Assembly (NCBI RefSeq): GCF_028369105.1
Contig: NZ_JAQNDO010000001.1
Coordinates: 11,936,501 to 12,000,500 of the forward strand
DNA from: Polyangium mundeleinium
GTDB taxonomy: Bacteria; Myxococcota_A; Polyangia; Polyangiales; Polyangiaceae
DNA: 64,000 nt
Direction: 5' to 3'
The notes beneath the pieces are model-generated. The model made no database searches. It was not told where the DNA came from and saw only the letters and a list, made by a program, of their open reading frames with translations. The stretch's first letter is position 1; every line of letters starts with the position of its first letter. Made by a program: the position numbers and the translations under genes. Of this stretch, positions 28,954 to 36,930 are shown in pieces.

Positions 28954-29448
28954 TCAGTCGTCTACACGCGCGGCAAGGGTCTTCGGGGCGATCATCTTGT
29001 AGCTGCCCGTGACGAGCGCCCGCACCTCGTTCCAGTCGACCGGGCCGTCGTTCGGCTCGTCGATCCGCACGTTGACCCATCCGTGTTTGCCGACGTATTT
29101 CGCAATCGTGAATCGCGGGTCGGTCGCCACGAGCCCGGCCTGCATCTCGAACGTGGTCTTCACGCCGAACGACCATACGCCGTTTTCCCTGCCAATCGCG
29201 GCGAAGATCTTGTCCCGCACGCGGAACGTCGGGTGCCCCCAGGCCTCGACCTCGCTCGCCTCGGGAAAACCCATGCAAATGGCGCGGAACCGTTCGAGCG
29301 TTCCGCCGGACCCCTCCATTTTGCTCGCTCGTCCGGCTGCCTTTTTCGCCGGGGGAGCCGCCTTCTTCGTGGGGGCCTTGGCCTTCTTCGTGGCCGTCTT
29401 CTTGGTGGTCTTCGTCGATTTCGTCGTGCCGGCTTTCGTGCTCACCAT
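28954..29448 (-). CDS. MmcQ/YjbR-family protein with basic N-terminal tail
   Basis: A 164-residue protein. The first 42 residues are a Lys/Ala/Thr/Pro tail (TKKTATKKAKAPTKKAAPPA) resembling histone H1-type tails, likely to bind nucleic acid. The rest (about 48-164) is the compact YjbR fold: CMGFPEASEVEAWGHPTFRV, KIFAAIGRENG, YVGKHGWVNVRI, GSYKMIAPKTLAARV. YjbR proteins are described as CyaY-like-fold and possibly DNA-binding; the basic tail strengthens that idea here. Confidence 0.83.
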   Translation of the reverse strand: MVSTKAGTTKSTKTTKKTATKKAKAPTKKAAPPAKKAAGRASKMEGSGGTLERFRAICMGFPEASEVEAWGHPTFRVRDKIFAAIGRENGVWSFGVKTTFEMQAGLVATDPRFTIAKYVGKHGWVNVRIDEPNDGPVDWNEVRALVTGSYKMIAPKTLAARVDD

Positions 29449-29454
29449 GGTCTC

Positions 29455-29826
29455 TCAATACCCGAGGTCACGCGTCTTCTTCGTCGTCGCGGAAGGCAGT
29501 GGTTTGACAGTCTTTGCTTCACTCGCAGGCAGGGGGCCCGGCGCGGCCGAAGCCGAAGCGGCGGGCGCGCCCTCCTCATCGAGCACGACCTCCTTCATCC
29601 CGAGCGCGAGGGGGTTGTCGTCGACCGTCGCCTTCACCTCCTCGGTCGCGGCGCCCGTGACCCCGACGAGCAGCGACGGCCCCCACGCGCGCAGCGCTCG
29701 CTCCCGCTGGCTGCGCGCTTCGCGCGCCTTCGAGACATTCTCCGGCTCGCCCGCGTGCGCGCGCGGGCCCTCGGCGAGGCCGAGGACGAGCGCGGCGCGA
29801 GCGACCCATCGAGACATGGGCGCCAT
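29455..29826 (-). CDS. small exported protein, unknown
   Basis: A 123-residue protein beginning MAPMSRWVARAALVLGLAEG and a likely signal-peptide cleavage at AHA-G, then a charged helix (ENVSKAREARSQRERALRAW) and an Ala/Pro-rich end (ASASAAPGPLPASEA). It lies 6 bases upstream of the YjbR-like gene on the same strand. Two ATG starts (29826, 29817) are possible. No family recognised. Confidence 0.6.
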   Translation of the reverse strand: MAPMSRWVARAALVLGLAEGPRAHAGEPENVSKAREARSQRERALRAWGPSLLVGVTGAATEEVKATVDDNPLALGMKEVVLDEEGAPAASASAAPGPLPASEAKTVKPLPSATTKKTRDLGY

Positions 29827-29965
29827 TGTGCCGCCCGATCGCGCCGGATGTCGAGGGGAAGAATTGCCCGCCCGATCCGGCCCTGGCGACGCAGCCCTCC
29901 ACCGCCCGCGCCTCGCGCGCCCCGTCGCCCTTGACTTCGCCGGGCGAAGGAGCGAGGTGTTCTTG

Positions 29966-30409
29966 ATGCACGCCCCCATTTCCCAGGACAAACCCTCCCT
30001 CCTGCGTCGCCTTTCCGGCGTCTTCCTCGCGATCGCCGCGCTCGTCGGCCCCGCCTCCGCGGCGGCGGACGAGGTCGGGCCGCTGGAAGAGAGCTGTTAC
30101 AACAAGGCCGCCGGGGATGCGTGCGCCGATCCCGCCGGCGCGGCCGGCACGTGCACCGGCGTGAAGGACCTCCGGGGCCGAGAGTTGCTCCGCTGCGTGG
30201 CGGGCGCAAAAGCACCGGCTCCGCAGACGAACGAAGCAAAGACGGCCGGCCCGCAGCCGTCCGCCGCGACCGTGACCGTGGCCGAGAAAAAGGGCTGCTC
30301 CGTCTCGGCGGCGGGAAGCTCGAACGAAGGGGCCCCGCTCGGGATCACCGTCGCCCTGGCCGCGCTCGCGCTCTGCCGGGCGAAACGCCGCGCGCGTCCG
30401 GCGGGTTGA
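29966..30409 (+). CDS. secreted protein with MYXO-CTERM-like sorting tail
   Basis: A 147-residue protein with a signal peptide (LSGVFLAIAALVGPASA), a small Cys-containing domain (SCYNKAAGDACADPAGAAG, CTGVKDLRGRELLRC) and a C-terminal tripartite tail: a lone Cys in KKGCSVSA, a hydrophobic stretch GITVALAALALC and a basic end RAKRRARPAG. This Cys-hydrophobic-Arg layout is the MYXO-CTERM signal of Myxococcota surface proteins, thought to be processed by a dedicated rhomboid/exosortase-like enzyme. The next gene starts 3 bases after its stop. Confidence 0.8.
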   Translation: MHAPISQDKPSLLRRLSGVFLAIAALVGPASAAADEVGPLEESCYNKAAGDACADPAGAAGTCTGVKDLRGRELLRCVAGAKAPAPQTNEAKTAGPQPSAATVTVAEKKGCSVSAAGSSNEGAPLGITVALAALALCRAKRRARPAG

Positions 30410-30412
30410 GGG

Positions 30413-30781
30413 GTGGACTGGTTCTGGGCATTCGTCTTCACGCAGGTCGTCGAGATCCCGATTTACGTCTACGGGCTCCGCGTCCGCGTGTACGAGGCGT
30501 TCGGCGCGAGCGCGCTGACGCACCCGATCGTTTGGTTCGTCATTCCGAACCTGTGGGAGCGCTTCTACCTCGCCGTGCTCGCGCCCCATCCCTCGTTATG
30601 GATATCGCAGACGCCGCGGTACTGGATCATGGTGGTCATCGCCGAGACGTTCGCCGTGACCGCGGAGGCCGGATATTTCCGGTTCATTGGTAAGAAAAAG
30701 ACGCTCGGGTGGGCGTTTGCCGCGAACATGGCGAGCGTCACCCTGGGATTTGTGAGCCGCGCGCTCTTCGATTGGCCGTGA
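30413..30781 (+). CDS. small multispan membrane protein
   Basis: A 122-residue protein with three or four hydrophobic helices (FWAFVFTQVVEIPIYVYGL, IVWFVIPNLWERFYLAVL, YWIMVVIAETFAVTAEAGYF, WAFAANMASVTLGFVSRAL). GTG start at 30413, after TTGAGGGG. It overlaps the kinase gene by four bases (GTGA), so it is translationally coupled to a receptor-like kinase and might be its membrane partner; this is inference from position only. Confidence 0.7.
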   Translation: MDWFWAFVFTQVVEIPIYVYGLRVRVYEAFGASALTHPIVWFVIPNLWERFYLAVLAPHPSLWISQTPRYWIMVVIAETFAVTAEAGYFRFIGKKKTLGWAFAANMASVTLGFVSRALFDWP

Positions 30782-33700
30782 CCGCCGGACGCACGCTCCC
30801 CTCCACGCTCGAAGCCGCGACGCTCGATCCCGCGGAGGGGAGACATGTCCGGCCCGGCACGCTCGGCGAGACGCTGCCCGTGCCCCCGATGGAGACGCTC
30901 ATCGCGCGCACCGGGAGGGACGAGGCCGAGGACGAAGAGGCCCCGGAGAGCGCCGCCACGCGGCGAATGCGCGTCGTCGATCCAGAGACGTACGCGGTGG
31001 AATCGGAGGTCGCGAAGGGCGGCATTGGCCGGATTCTGCGGGCGTATGACACGCACCTCGATCGCCCCGTCGCGCTGAAGGAGCTCATCACGCGGGATCC
31101 GCAGACCGAGGAGCGCTTCATTCGCGAGGCGCGGATCACGGCGCGCCTGCAGCACCCCTCGATCGTGCCGCTCTACGAGGCGGGCATCTGGCCCTCGGGC
31201 GAGCCGTTTTTCGCGATGAAGCTCGTCTCCGGGCGCTCGCTCGACCATTTCATCGAGGAGGCGAGCACGCTCGATCAGCGCCTCGTCCTGCTCCCCCACG
31301 TGCTCGCGGTCGCCGAGGCGATGGCATATGCGCATAACGAGCGCATCATTCACCGCGACCTCAAGCCGCAGAACATCTTGCTCGGTCCGTTTGGCGAGAC
31401 CGTGGTCATCGATTGGGGGCTCGCGAAGGACCTCAACGAGGAATCCCCCGAGCTGTCGCGTTGCTCGTCGCTGCCGCCGCAGAGATTGTCGTCGCCGTCC
31501 TCGCCGGGATCGATGGCGCTCACCGTGCTTGGTGTCGTCATGGGCACGCCCGCGTATATGCCGCCCGAGCAGGCGGCGGGGCGCAGCGTGGACGAGCGCG
31601 CCGACGTGTATGCGATCGGGGCCATTCTGTATCATCTGCTCGCGGGAAAACCCTCGTACGAGGGCCAATACCCGATGGAGATCGTCCGGCGCGTGCTGCG
31701 TGAGCCACCGGTGCCCATCGAAAAGCTGCAGCCGGGCGTGCCGCGCGACCTCGTGACGATCGTGCAAAAGGCCATGGCACGTGCGAAGGCCGAGCGATAT
31801 CGAACGGCCGGAGAGCTCGCCGCGGACCTGCGTCGGTTCCAGACAGGGCAGATTGTCCAGGCGCATCACTATTCGGCCCGCGAGCGGCTCCTTCGGTTCG
31901 CCCGTCGCCATCGCGCGACGCTTCTCATGGCATTCGCCGCGCTTGCCGCGCTCGCGGTCACGGGCGCGCTCGCCGTGGGAAGGGTGCTCGACGCGCGCGA
32001 CGAGGCGCGGCGCGAGCGCGACAGGGCCGCGGAAGCCGAGCGGCGAGAATCGGAGCGCGCCGATACGCTCACGCTCGTCGAGGCGCGCGCGGCGGCCTCG
32101 CGAGATCCCCTCGAAGCGCTCGCCTGGCTGAAGACGTTGTCGGCTTCGTTCCGGGGGCACCGGCGCAAGCGGCTCGTGGCGGCGGATGCCCTTGCAAAGG
32201 GCGTCCCGATGCTTTTGCGTGGGCATGCGGCGGGTATCAATCGCGCGTCGTTTTCGCCGGAGGGCCGGTTCGTGGCCTCGTCGAGCGACGACCGGACGCT
32301 CCGTCTATGGGACCTTTCGACAGCCCAGGCACGCGTCCTCGAAGGGCACACCGACGAAGTATGGGAAGCGGCATTCTCTCCGGACGGCGCCTGGCTCGCG
32401 AGCCGAAGCAAGGACACCACGGTCCGGCTCTGGAGCGTGAAGACGAACGAAACCAAGGTCCTCGCGGGACACGCGGCGCCGCTCGGCGCGATTCAGTTTT
32501 TCCGGGACGGGCGTCGCCTCGCCTCCCGGGGCCGCGATGGCTCGGTCTGCTTGTGGGACATCACCGCGGGGCAATGCAAACCCGTGTGGCCTGTGGGTGG
32601 CGCCGAGCGAAAACTCGCCATCTCCCCGGACGAACGCACCCTCGCCTTCGTATCGGCAGGTTCGCTCGTTCTTTTTGATGTCGACGCCGGGACCGAGCGC
32701 CGCTTCGAGGGCGAGGCGCACGAGACGGAGGCGCTCACGTTCTCCCCTGACGGTGCCCTCGTGGCCACGGGCGATCAAAAAGGCATTGTTCGGTTGTGGG
32801 ACGTCGCGGCGGGTGTTTCGAGGCGCCTCGAAGGTCATACCGGGAAGGTGCGATCCGTCGTGTTTCTCCCGGATTCTTCCCGCCTCGTGTCATCGGGAAT
32901 CGACCGCACCGTACGAATATGGGACGTCCACACGGGCGAGGCGCGCGTACTCAGGGGACACGAAGGATCGGTCTATACCGTCGCCGTGTCTCCGGATGGA
33001 AAGACCTTGATGTCGGGCGCCGCCGACCAGACGGCGCGGGTGTGGGACGTGGCCTCCAGCATGTCGCGCATCCTGCGGGGCCCGAACGACTCGATCTCGG
33101 ATGTCGAGTTTTCCCGCGACGGCAAGCGCGCGCTCGTCGCGAGTTACGACAACAGCCTGCGCGTCTATTCGCTCGAAGCCTTGCGCGACCGCGTCATGGC
33201 TGTACACGAGCGCGCGGCGCACGTGATCGCCGTCTCACCCCAGGGAGCGTGTGTCGCCTCGGGCGGCGCCGACGGGACGGTTGTTTGGACAAACCTCACA
33301 GACGGCACCCCGCGGACGCTCGGCCAGCACGCGGGCGAAGTGCATGACGTCGCGTTTTCCCCCGACGGCACCGCCATCGCCTCGGCCGGCGCGGACGGCC
33401 GCGTGCGTATCTTCAGCACACAGGGCGCGGCAATCTCGTTCGACGCGCACGATGGCGCGGCGAGCCACCTGCTATTTTCGCCCGACGGCGCGCGCGTCGT
33501 CTCGGCCGGCGCGGACGGGGTCCTTCGGAGTTTTCCCGCAAAGGGCGGCGAGGGCCAGATCCTCGCGCGGCATTCGGTCGCGGCCACAGCGCTCGCGTTT
33601 TCTCCGGACGGCGCGCGCCTCGCGTATTCCTTCGCCGATGGCCGGGTCCTTCTGCGCGAACTGACGACGGGCCGGGAGACCGTCCTCGCCGGCCACCACG

Positions 33701-34257
33701 ACGCGGTCCACGTGCTCGTGTTTTCCCCGGACGGCGGCCTGCTCGTGTCCGGCGGAATGGACCATTCCGTTCGCCTTTGGGACGTGCCCCAGGGCGCTCT
33801 GCGCCACGTGATCGACGCCGCGGGGACAGGGCTCACGCGGCTCGTATTTTTCCCGGACGGCAAGCGATTCGCGACGCTGGGCGGCGAGGCGAACGTAAAA
33901 CTCTGGAGCGCGGTGGACGGCCGGCTGCTCGACGTCTTGCGCGGCTATCGAGGCGTCGTCGAAGGGATCGACGTCTCGCCCGAGGGCAGCCGGCTCGCGA
34001 CGGCGGGCGCGGACGGCATCGTGCGGTTATGGGACCTCGAAGCGGGCGAGAGCCGGCTCCTCGAAGGGCACGAGGGCAACGTCCTCGCCGTCCGGTTCGC
34101 CGAGGGAGGCCGCTCCCTCGTGACGGCCGGAAAAGACCGGACCGTGCGGCGCTGGATGGACGATCTCCCCATGGACGCGGCGAGCCTGCGCGCCTTCGTC
34201 GAGGCCGCGACGCCGGAGACGGTCACGTCGCTCGGCATTCACCCGGACAAACGCTGA
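30778..34257 (+). CDS. Ser/Thr protein kinase fused to a long WD40-repeat region
   Basis: A 1159-residue protein. An N-terminal linker is followed by a Hanks-type kinase domain (about 72-345): Gly loop AKGGIGRIL, Lys101 in VALKEL, HRDLKPQN at 192-199, GTPAYMPPEQ. The Mg-binding motif is DWG (212-214) rather than DFG. A membrane helix (about 387-407) and a charged coiled coil (ARDEARRERDRAAEAERRE) precede about 16 WD40-type repeats (about 480-1135; FSPDG ... RLWDV pattern). The repeats probably form two propellers placed outside the cytosol. The GTG at 30778 overlaps the previous stop; the ATG at 30892 is a shorter option. Confidence 0.92.
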   Translation: MTAGRTLPSTLEAATLDPAEGRHVRPGTLGETLPVPPMETLIARTGRDEAEDEEAPESAATRRMRVVDPETYAVESEVAKGGIGRILRAYDTHLDRPVALKELITRDPQTEERFIREARITARLQHPSIVPLYEAGIWPSGEPFFAMKLVSGRSLDHFIEEASTLDQRLVLLPHVLAVAEAMAYAHNERIIHRDLKPQNILLGPFGETVVIDWGLAKDLNEESPELSRCSSLPPQRLSSPSSPGSMALTVLGVVMGTPAYMPPEQAAGRSVDERADVYAIGAILYHLLAGKPSYEGQYPMEIVRRVLREPPVPIEKLQPGVPRDLVTIVQKAMARAKAERYRTAGELAADLRRFQTGQIVQAHHYSARERLLRFARRHRATLLMAFAALAALAVTGALAVGRVLDARDEARRERDRAAEAERRESERADTLTLVEARAAASRDPLEALAWLKTLSASFRGHRRKRLVAADALAKGVPMLLRGHAAGINRASFSPEGRFVASSSDDRTLRLWDLSTAQARVLEGHTDEVWEAAFSPDGAWLASRSKDTTVRLWSVKTNETKVLAGHAAPLGAIQFFRDGRRLASRGRDGSVCLWDITAGQCKPVWPVGGAERKLAISPDERTLAFVSAGSLVLFDVDAGTERRFEGEAHETEALTFSPDGALVATGDQKGIVRLWDVAAGVSRRLEGHTGKVRSVVFLPDSSRLVSSGIDRTVRIWDVHTGEARVLRGHEGSVYTVAVSPDGKTLMSGAADQTARVWDVASSMSRILRGPNDSISDVEFSRDGKRALVASYDNSLRVYSLEALRDRVMAVHERAAHVIAVSPQGACVASGGADGTVVWTNLTDGTPRTLGQHAGEVHDVAFSPDGTAIASAGADGRVRIFSTQGAAISFDAHDGAASHLLFSPDGARVVSAGADGVLRSFPAKGGEGQILARHSVAATALAFSPDGARLAYSFADGRVLLRELTTGRETVLAGHHDAVHVLVFSPDGGLLVSGGMDHSVRLWDVPQGALRHVIDAAGTGLTRLVFFPDGKRFATLGGEANVKLWSAVDGRLLDVLRGYRGVVEGIDVSPEGSRLATAGADGIVRLWDLEAGESRLLEGHEGNVLAVRFAEGGRSLVTAGKDRTVRRWMDDLPMDAASLRAFVEAATPETVTSLGIHPDKR

Positions 34258-34263
34258 GCCCTC

Positions 34264-34977
34264 TCAAGCGTCGTGTTGCCCACGCGGGCGTTTTCGGGGC
34301 GGGGGACCGCCGCCGCCGAACGACGCCTCGGCGCCCGGCTCGGCCGGCGCCTCGTGGCCCGTGCCGTAGGCGCGCAGGAAGGCCTCGATATGCTCGTCGG
34401 CGAATTTGTCCCAATCGAGCGGGCGCGCCTTCGTCCCGCCGAGCGGGTGTTGATGCAAAAAGACGAGCAGGGGCGGCGAGACCAGCGCGAGCGCCATGTG
34501 CCGCACGTCGCCCGCGCGCAGCTCGCCCCGCGCCACGTGCCGGGCGAGCCGCGCCTCCACGGATTCGAGCGTCGGATCGAGCACCTCGGAGAGGTATTTC
34601 GGGCCGAGCGTGGGCTCGCGCAGGCCGCAGGCGATGCCGATCGCGTGCACCTCCCCGACGCCAGCCCGGAAGCCGAGGTCCAGATAAAACAAAAACCCTC
34701 GGAGCGACGCACGTACGGGCAAGAGCGGACCCGTCGCGACCTCCAGCATGTACCTCTGCCCGCGTTCGTGCCAATGCGAGAGCACCGCCGACACCACGCC
34801 CTCGCGCGAGCCGAAATAGTGCCGGAGCGTCGCCACGCTCACCCCCGCGGCCGCCGCCATTTCGCGGAAGCTCGCCCGCGGGCCGTCCGGCTCCGAGAGC
34901 CGCTTCTGCACGGACGCGACGAGCGACGCGCGCGTCGCCTCGAAGTCCGGGTTGCGTGATCCTGCGGGCCTGCCCAT
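34264..34977 (-). CDS. TetR-family transcriptional regulator
   Basis: A 237-residue repressor-type protein. The N-terminal helix-turn-helix (FREMAAAAGVSVATLRHYFG, about 37-56) matches TetR/AcrR; the rest is a helical ligand-binding domain (YLDLGFRAGVGEVHAIGIACGL, VSPPLLVFLHQHPL) with a Pro/Arg tail. It is divergent from the two Rieske-family genes and is their likely regulator. Its ligand is unknown. The kinase gene converges with only 6 bases between stops. Confidence 0.9.
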   Translation of the reverse strand: MGRPAGSRNPDFEATRASLVASVQKRLSEPDGPRASFREMAAAAGVSVATLRHYFGSREGVVSAVLSHWHERGQRYMLEVATGPLLPVRASLRGFLFYLDLGFRAGVGEVHAIGIACGLREPTLGPKYLSEVLDPTLESVEARLARHVARGELRAGDVRHMALALVSPPLLVFLHQHPLGGTKARPLDWDKFADEHIEAFLRAYGTGHEAPAEPGAEASFGGGGPPPRKRPRGQHDA

Positions 34978-34990
34978 CTCGTCGTCCGGA

Positions 34991-35018
34991 ACTCTAGATC
35001 ATCCATCTTGCAGTTCAA
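34991..35018 (-). promoter_or_regulatory. putative promoter of the TetR gene
   Basis: On the minus strand, TTGAAC (35018-35013) and TAGAGT (34996-34991) are separated by 16 bases, close to the sigma-70 consensus. The expected transcript start would leave a leader of fewer than 10 bases before the ATG at 34977. The TCTAGA core may also be part of an operator. Confidence 0.45.
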
Positions 35019-35059
35019 GACTCGGGCGCGGCCGCCGTCGCAAGCCCGGCCTGGCCCGC

Positions 35060-35087
35060 TTGACGAACGGCGGATTTTTCTTAGACT
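35060..35087 (+). promoter_or_regulatory. putative promoter of the iron-free Rieske paralogue
   Basis: TTGACG (35060-35065) and TAGACT (35082-35087), 16-base spacer. The element and the following leader closely resemble those ahead of the true Rieske gene (35761-35788), as if the promoter region was duplicated together with the gene. Confidence 0.5.
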
Positions 35088-35113
35088 CACCGTTCTACAA
35101 AATGGAGGCTTCC

Positions 35114-35764
35114 ATGTTCGAGGGCTTCGCGAACGTATGGACGCCGGTCTTGCCTGCGCGGGATCTGCGGGACGAAGCTCGGCGCGTACGGGTCGCCGGG
35201 GAGCCGATCTTGCTCTTTCGCGACGAGCACGGGGAGCCCGGGGCGTGCGTCGATCACGCGTCCTCGGCTCTGCCCGAGGTGGTCACGCTGCCGGCTCGTC
35301 TGCCCGTGCCCGCGCGTGAGGCCCTCGGGCTCGTCTGGATCTTCACGGGCCGCGAGGCCCCGGCCGAGGGCCCGGTGTTGCCTTTGCTCGATCCGGTGCG
35401 GCCTCTCGTGGTCCACGCCGAGACCTGGTCTGCGCCGTTCGGGCGCGTGATCGAGGCCTTGCTCGATCCGGCGAACCTGCCCTTCACATGGGCCCTCGGC
35501 GACACGCCCGAGGAGCCCGTGCTCGTGTTTCGCGCGCCCGGCTGCGTCGAGTTGTTTCTCCCGCCGCGCACGCCCGAAAAGCGCACGCTGCTCTACTGTT
35601 TCCCCGAGGCCGAAGCGACGACGCGTGTCCTCTTCTGCACCACACACGCGCCGGGCGAGGGCGACGTTCCCTCCTGGATCACCGAGTATTTCGCCGCCAC
35701 GGATCTCGCCCGCGAGCGTGCCTCCGCAGCCGTGGCCCCGCGAACTCTCCGAGCGAGGGCTTGA
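35114..35764 (+). CDS. Rieske oxygenase paralogue lacking all iron ligands
   Basis: A 216-residue relative of the next gene: both begin MFE-FANVWTPV and share VRVAGEPILLFRD / LGLVWIFTG and a LLDPANLPF segment. The section that holds the [2Fe-2S] ligands (Cys-x-His, Cys-x2-His) is replaced or deleted, leaving no Cys/His pairs. In the mononuclear iron site, only Asp118 remains; the two His align with Asn121 and Trp126. It cannot be a Rieske oxygenase as usually understood. The frame is intact with normal codon use, so it is not simply decayed. ATG at 35114 after GGAGG; 53 bases ahead of the functional paralogue. Confidence 0.8.
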   Translation: MFEGFANVWTPVLPARDLRDEARRVRVAGEPILLFRDEHGEPGACVDHASSALPEVVTLPARLPVPAREALGLVWIFTGREAPAEGPVLPLLDPVRPLVVHAETWSAPFGRVIEALLDPANLPFTWALGDTPEEPVLVFRAPGCVELFLPPRTPEKRTLLYCFPEAEATTRVLFCTTHAPGEGDVPSWITEYFAATDLARERASAAVAPRTLRARA

Positions 35765-35788
35765 CAACCGCTTCCTGTTTTCTAGAAC
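35761..35788 (+). promoter_or_regulatory. putative promoter of the Rieske oxygenase gene
   Basis: TTGACA (35761-35766) overlaps the stop codon of the upstream gene; TAGAAC (35783-35788) follows after 16 bases. Near-consensus -35 for a high-GC genome. It allows separate expression of the downstream gene from its paralogue. TTCTAGAA forms an 8-base palindrome over the -10. Confidence 0.55.
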
Positions 35789-35816
35789 ATTTGGTGTAAC
35801 AAAACAGGAGGCAAAC

Positions 35817-36869
35817 GTGTTCGAGAGCTTCGCCAACGTGTGGACTCCGGTCATCACGGCCAAAGAGCTCAGGAAGAAGCCGCTTTCGGTGAAGGTCGCC
35901 GGTGAGACGATCGCCCTCTTCCGGGATGGAAAGGGCGGCGTGGGCGCGCTCCTCGATCGATGTCCGCACCGCGGCGTCGCGCTCTCGCTGGGTCAGGTCG
36001 ATGCGGCCGGCTGCCTCACCTGTCCTTTTCACGGCTGGTCCTTCCAGAAGGACGGCGCCTGCGCGAAGATCCCCCTGAACACCGTTTCCCCGGAGAAACG
36101 CGCGCGTTATGGCGCGACGGCCGTCCCCGTGCGGGAAATCGGCGGGCTCGTCTGGATCTTCACGGGCCCGGATCCTGCCGGCACGGAGCCCGAGCCGCCG
36201 CCCGCGCTGGTCGAGCCGGGGTGGCACGTCGGGTATACCCAGGAGATCTGGAAGACGCACTGGACGCGGGCCATGGAGAACATGCTCGACACGCCGCATC
36301 TGCCTTACATCCACCGCAAGAGCATCGGCAAGGACGTCAGGAAAAAGCTCCGGCCGGACACGACCCTCGAGATGCGCATCGAGCCCGCTCCCTTCGGCGG
36401 CCTCGTTTACGCAAAATGGGATTACGAGGCGGAGGAGAAGCAGATTTTGAAGTGGCGCAGGCCGAACGCGATGGAGCTCCACATCATGGACGAGCCAAAG
36501 CGCCGGATGTGCATCCAGGTCTATTGCATTCCGGTCGACGAGGCGCACACGAAGATGTTGCTCATCTCGGCGCGGACGTTCCTCGGCGCGGAGCTCATCA
36601 CCTGGTTCGCCACGAAGTTCAACAACATCCTCGGTGAGGATCGCGAGGTGCTCGAAACCTCGAACCCGCCCGAGGTGCCGCCGCCGGGCGAGGAGCCGTC
36701 CGTCGCGACCGACGCGCCGACGCTGTTTTTCCGAAAGTATTACTTCCGCGAGCTGCGCGACTCCACGACGACGCTCGTGCCCACGGGCCGGCTCGTCCGC
36801 AGGCCCGACGCACCCCAGGCCGAAGCCGAGGAAGCGGGCATGCCCGACGGCGCCGCCGTCGTCCACTGA
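35817..36869 (+). CDS. Rieske [2Fe-2S] ring-hydroxylating oxygenase alpha subunit
   Basis: A 350-residue oxygenase. Rieske ligands are Cys49-Pro-His51 and Cys69-x2-His72 (CPHRG, CPFHGW); the mononuclear iron ligands are His161 and His166 with Asp158 in the LDTPHLPYIH segment. The catalytic domain is complete, ending in a Glu/Ala-rich tail. Such enzymes hydroxylate or demethylate aromatic or steroid-like substrates using electrons from a separate reductase, which is not encoded nearby. GTG start at 35817, after AGGAGG. Likely under the divergent TetR repressor. Substrate not predictable. Confidence 0.92.
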   Translation: MFESFANVWTPVITAKELRKKPLSVKVAGETIALFRDGKGGVGALLDRCPHRGVALSLGQVDAAGCLTCPFHGWSFQKDGACAKIPLNTVSPEKRARYGATAVPVREIGGLVWIFTGPDPAGTEPEPPPALVEPGWHVGYTQEIWKTHWTRAMENMLDTPHLPYIHRKSIGKDVRKKLRPDTTLEMRIEPAPFGGLVYAKWDYEAEEKQILKWRRPNAMELHIMDEPKRRMCIQVYCIPVDEAHTKMLLISARTFLGAELITWFATKFNNILGEDREVLETSNPPEVPPPGEEPSVATDAPTLFFRKYYFRELRDSTTTLVPTGRLVRRPDAPQAEAEEAGMPDGAAVVH

Positions 36870-36930
36870 CCTTCACCCGCACATTCTTCATGTCCGGGGC
36901 GCCCGGAATGCGCTATCTCCCGGGCTGCCC

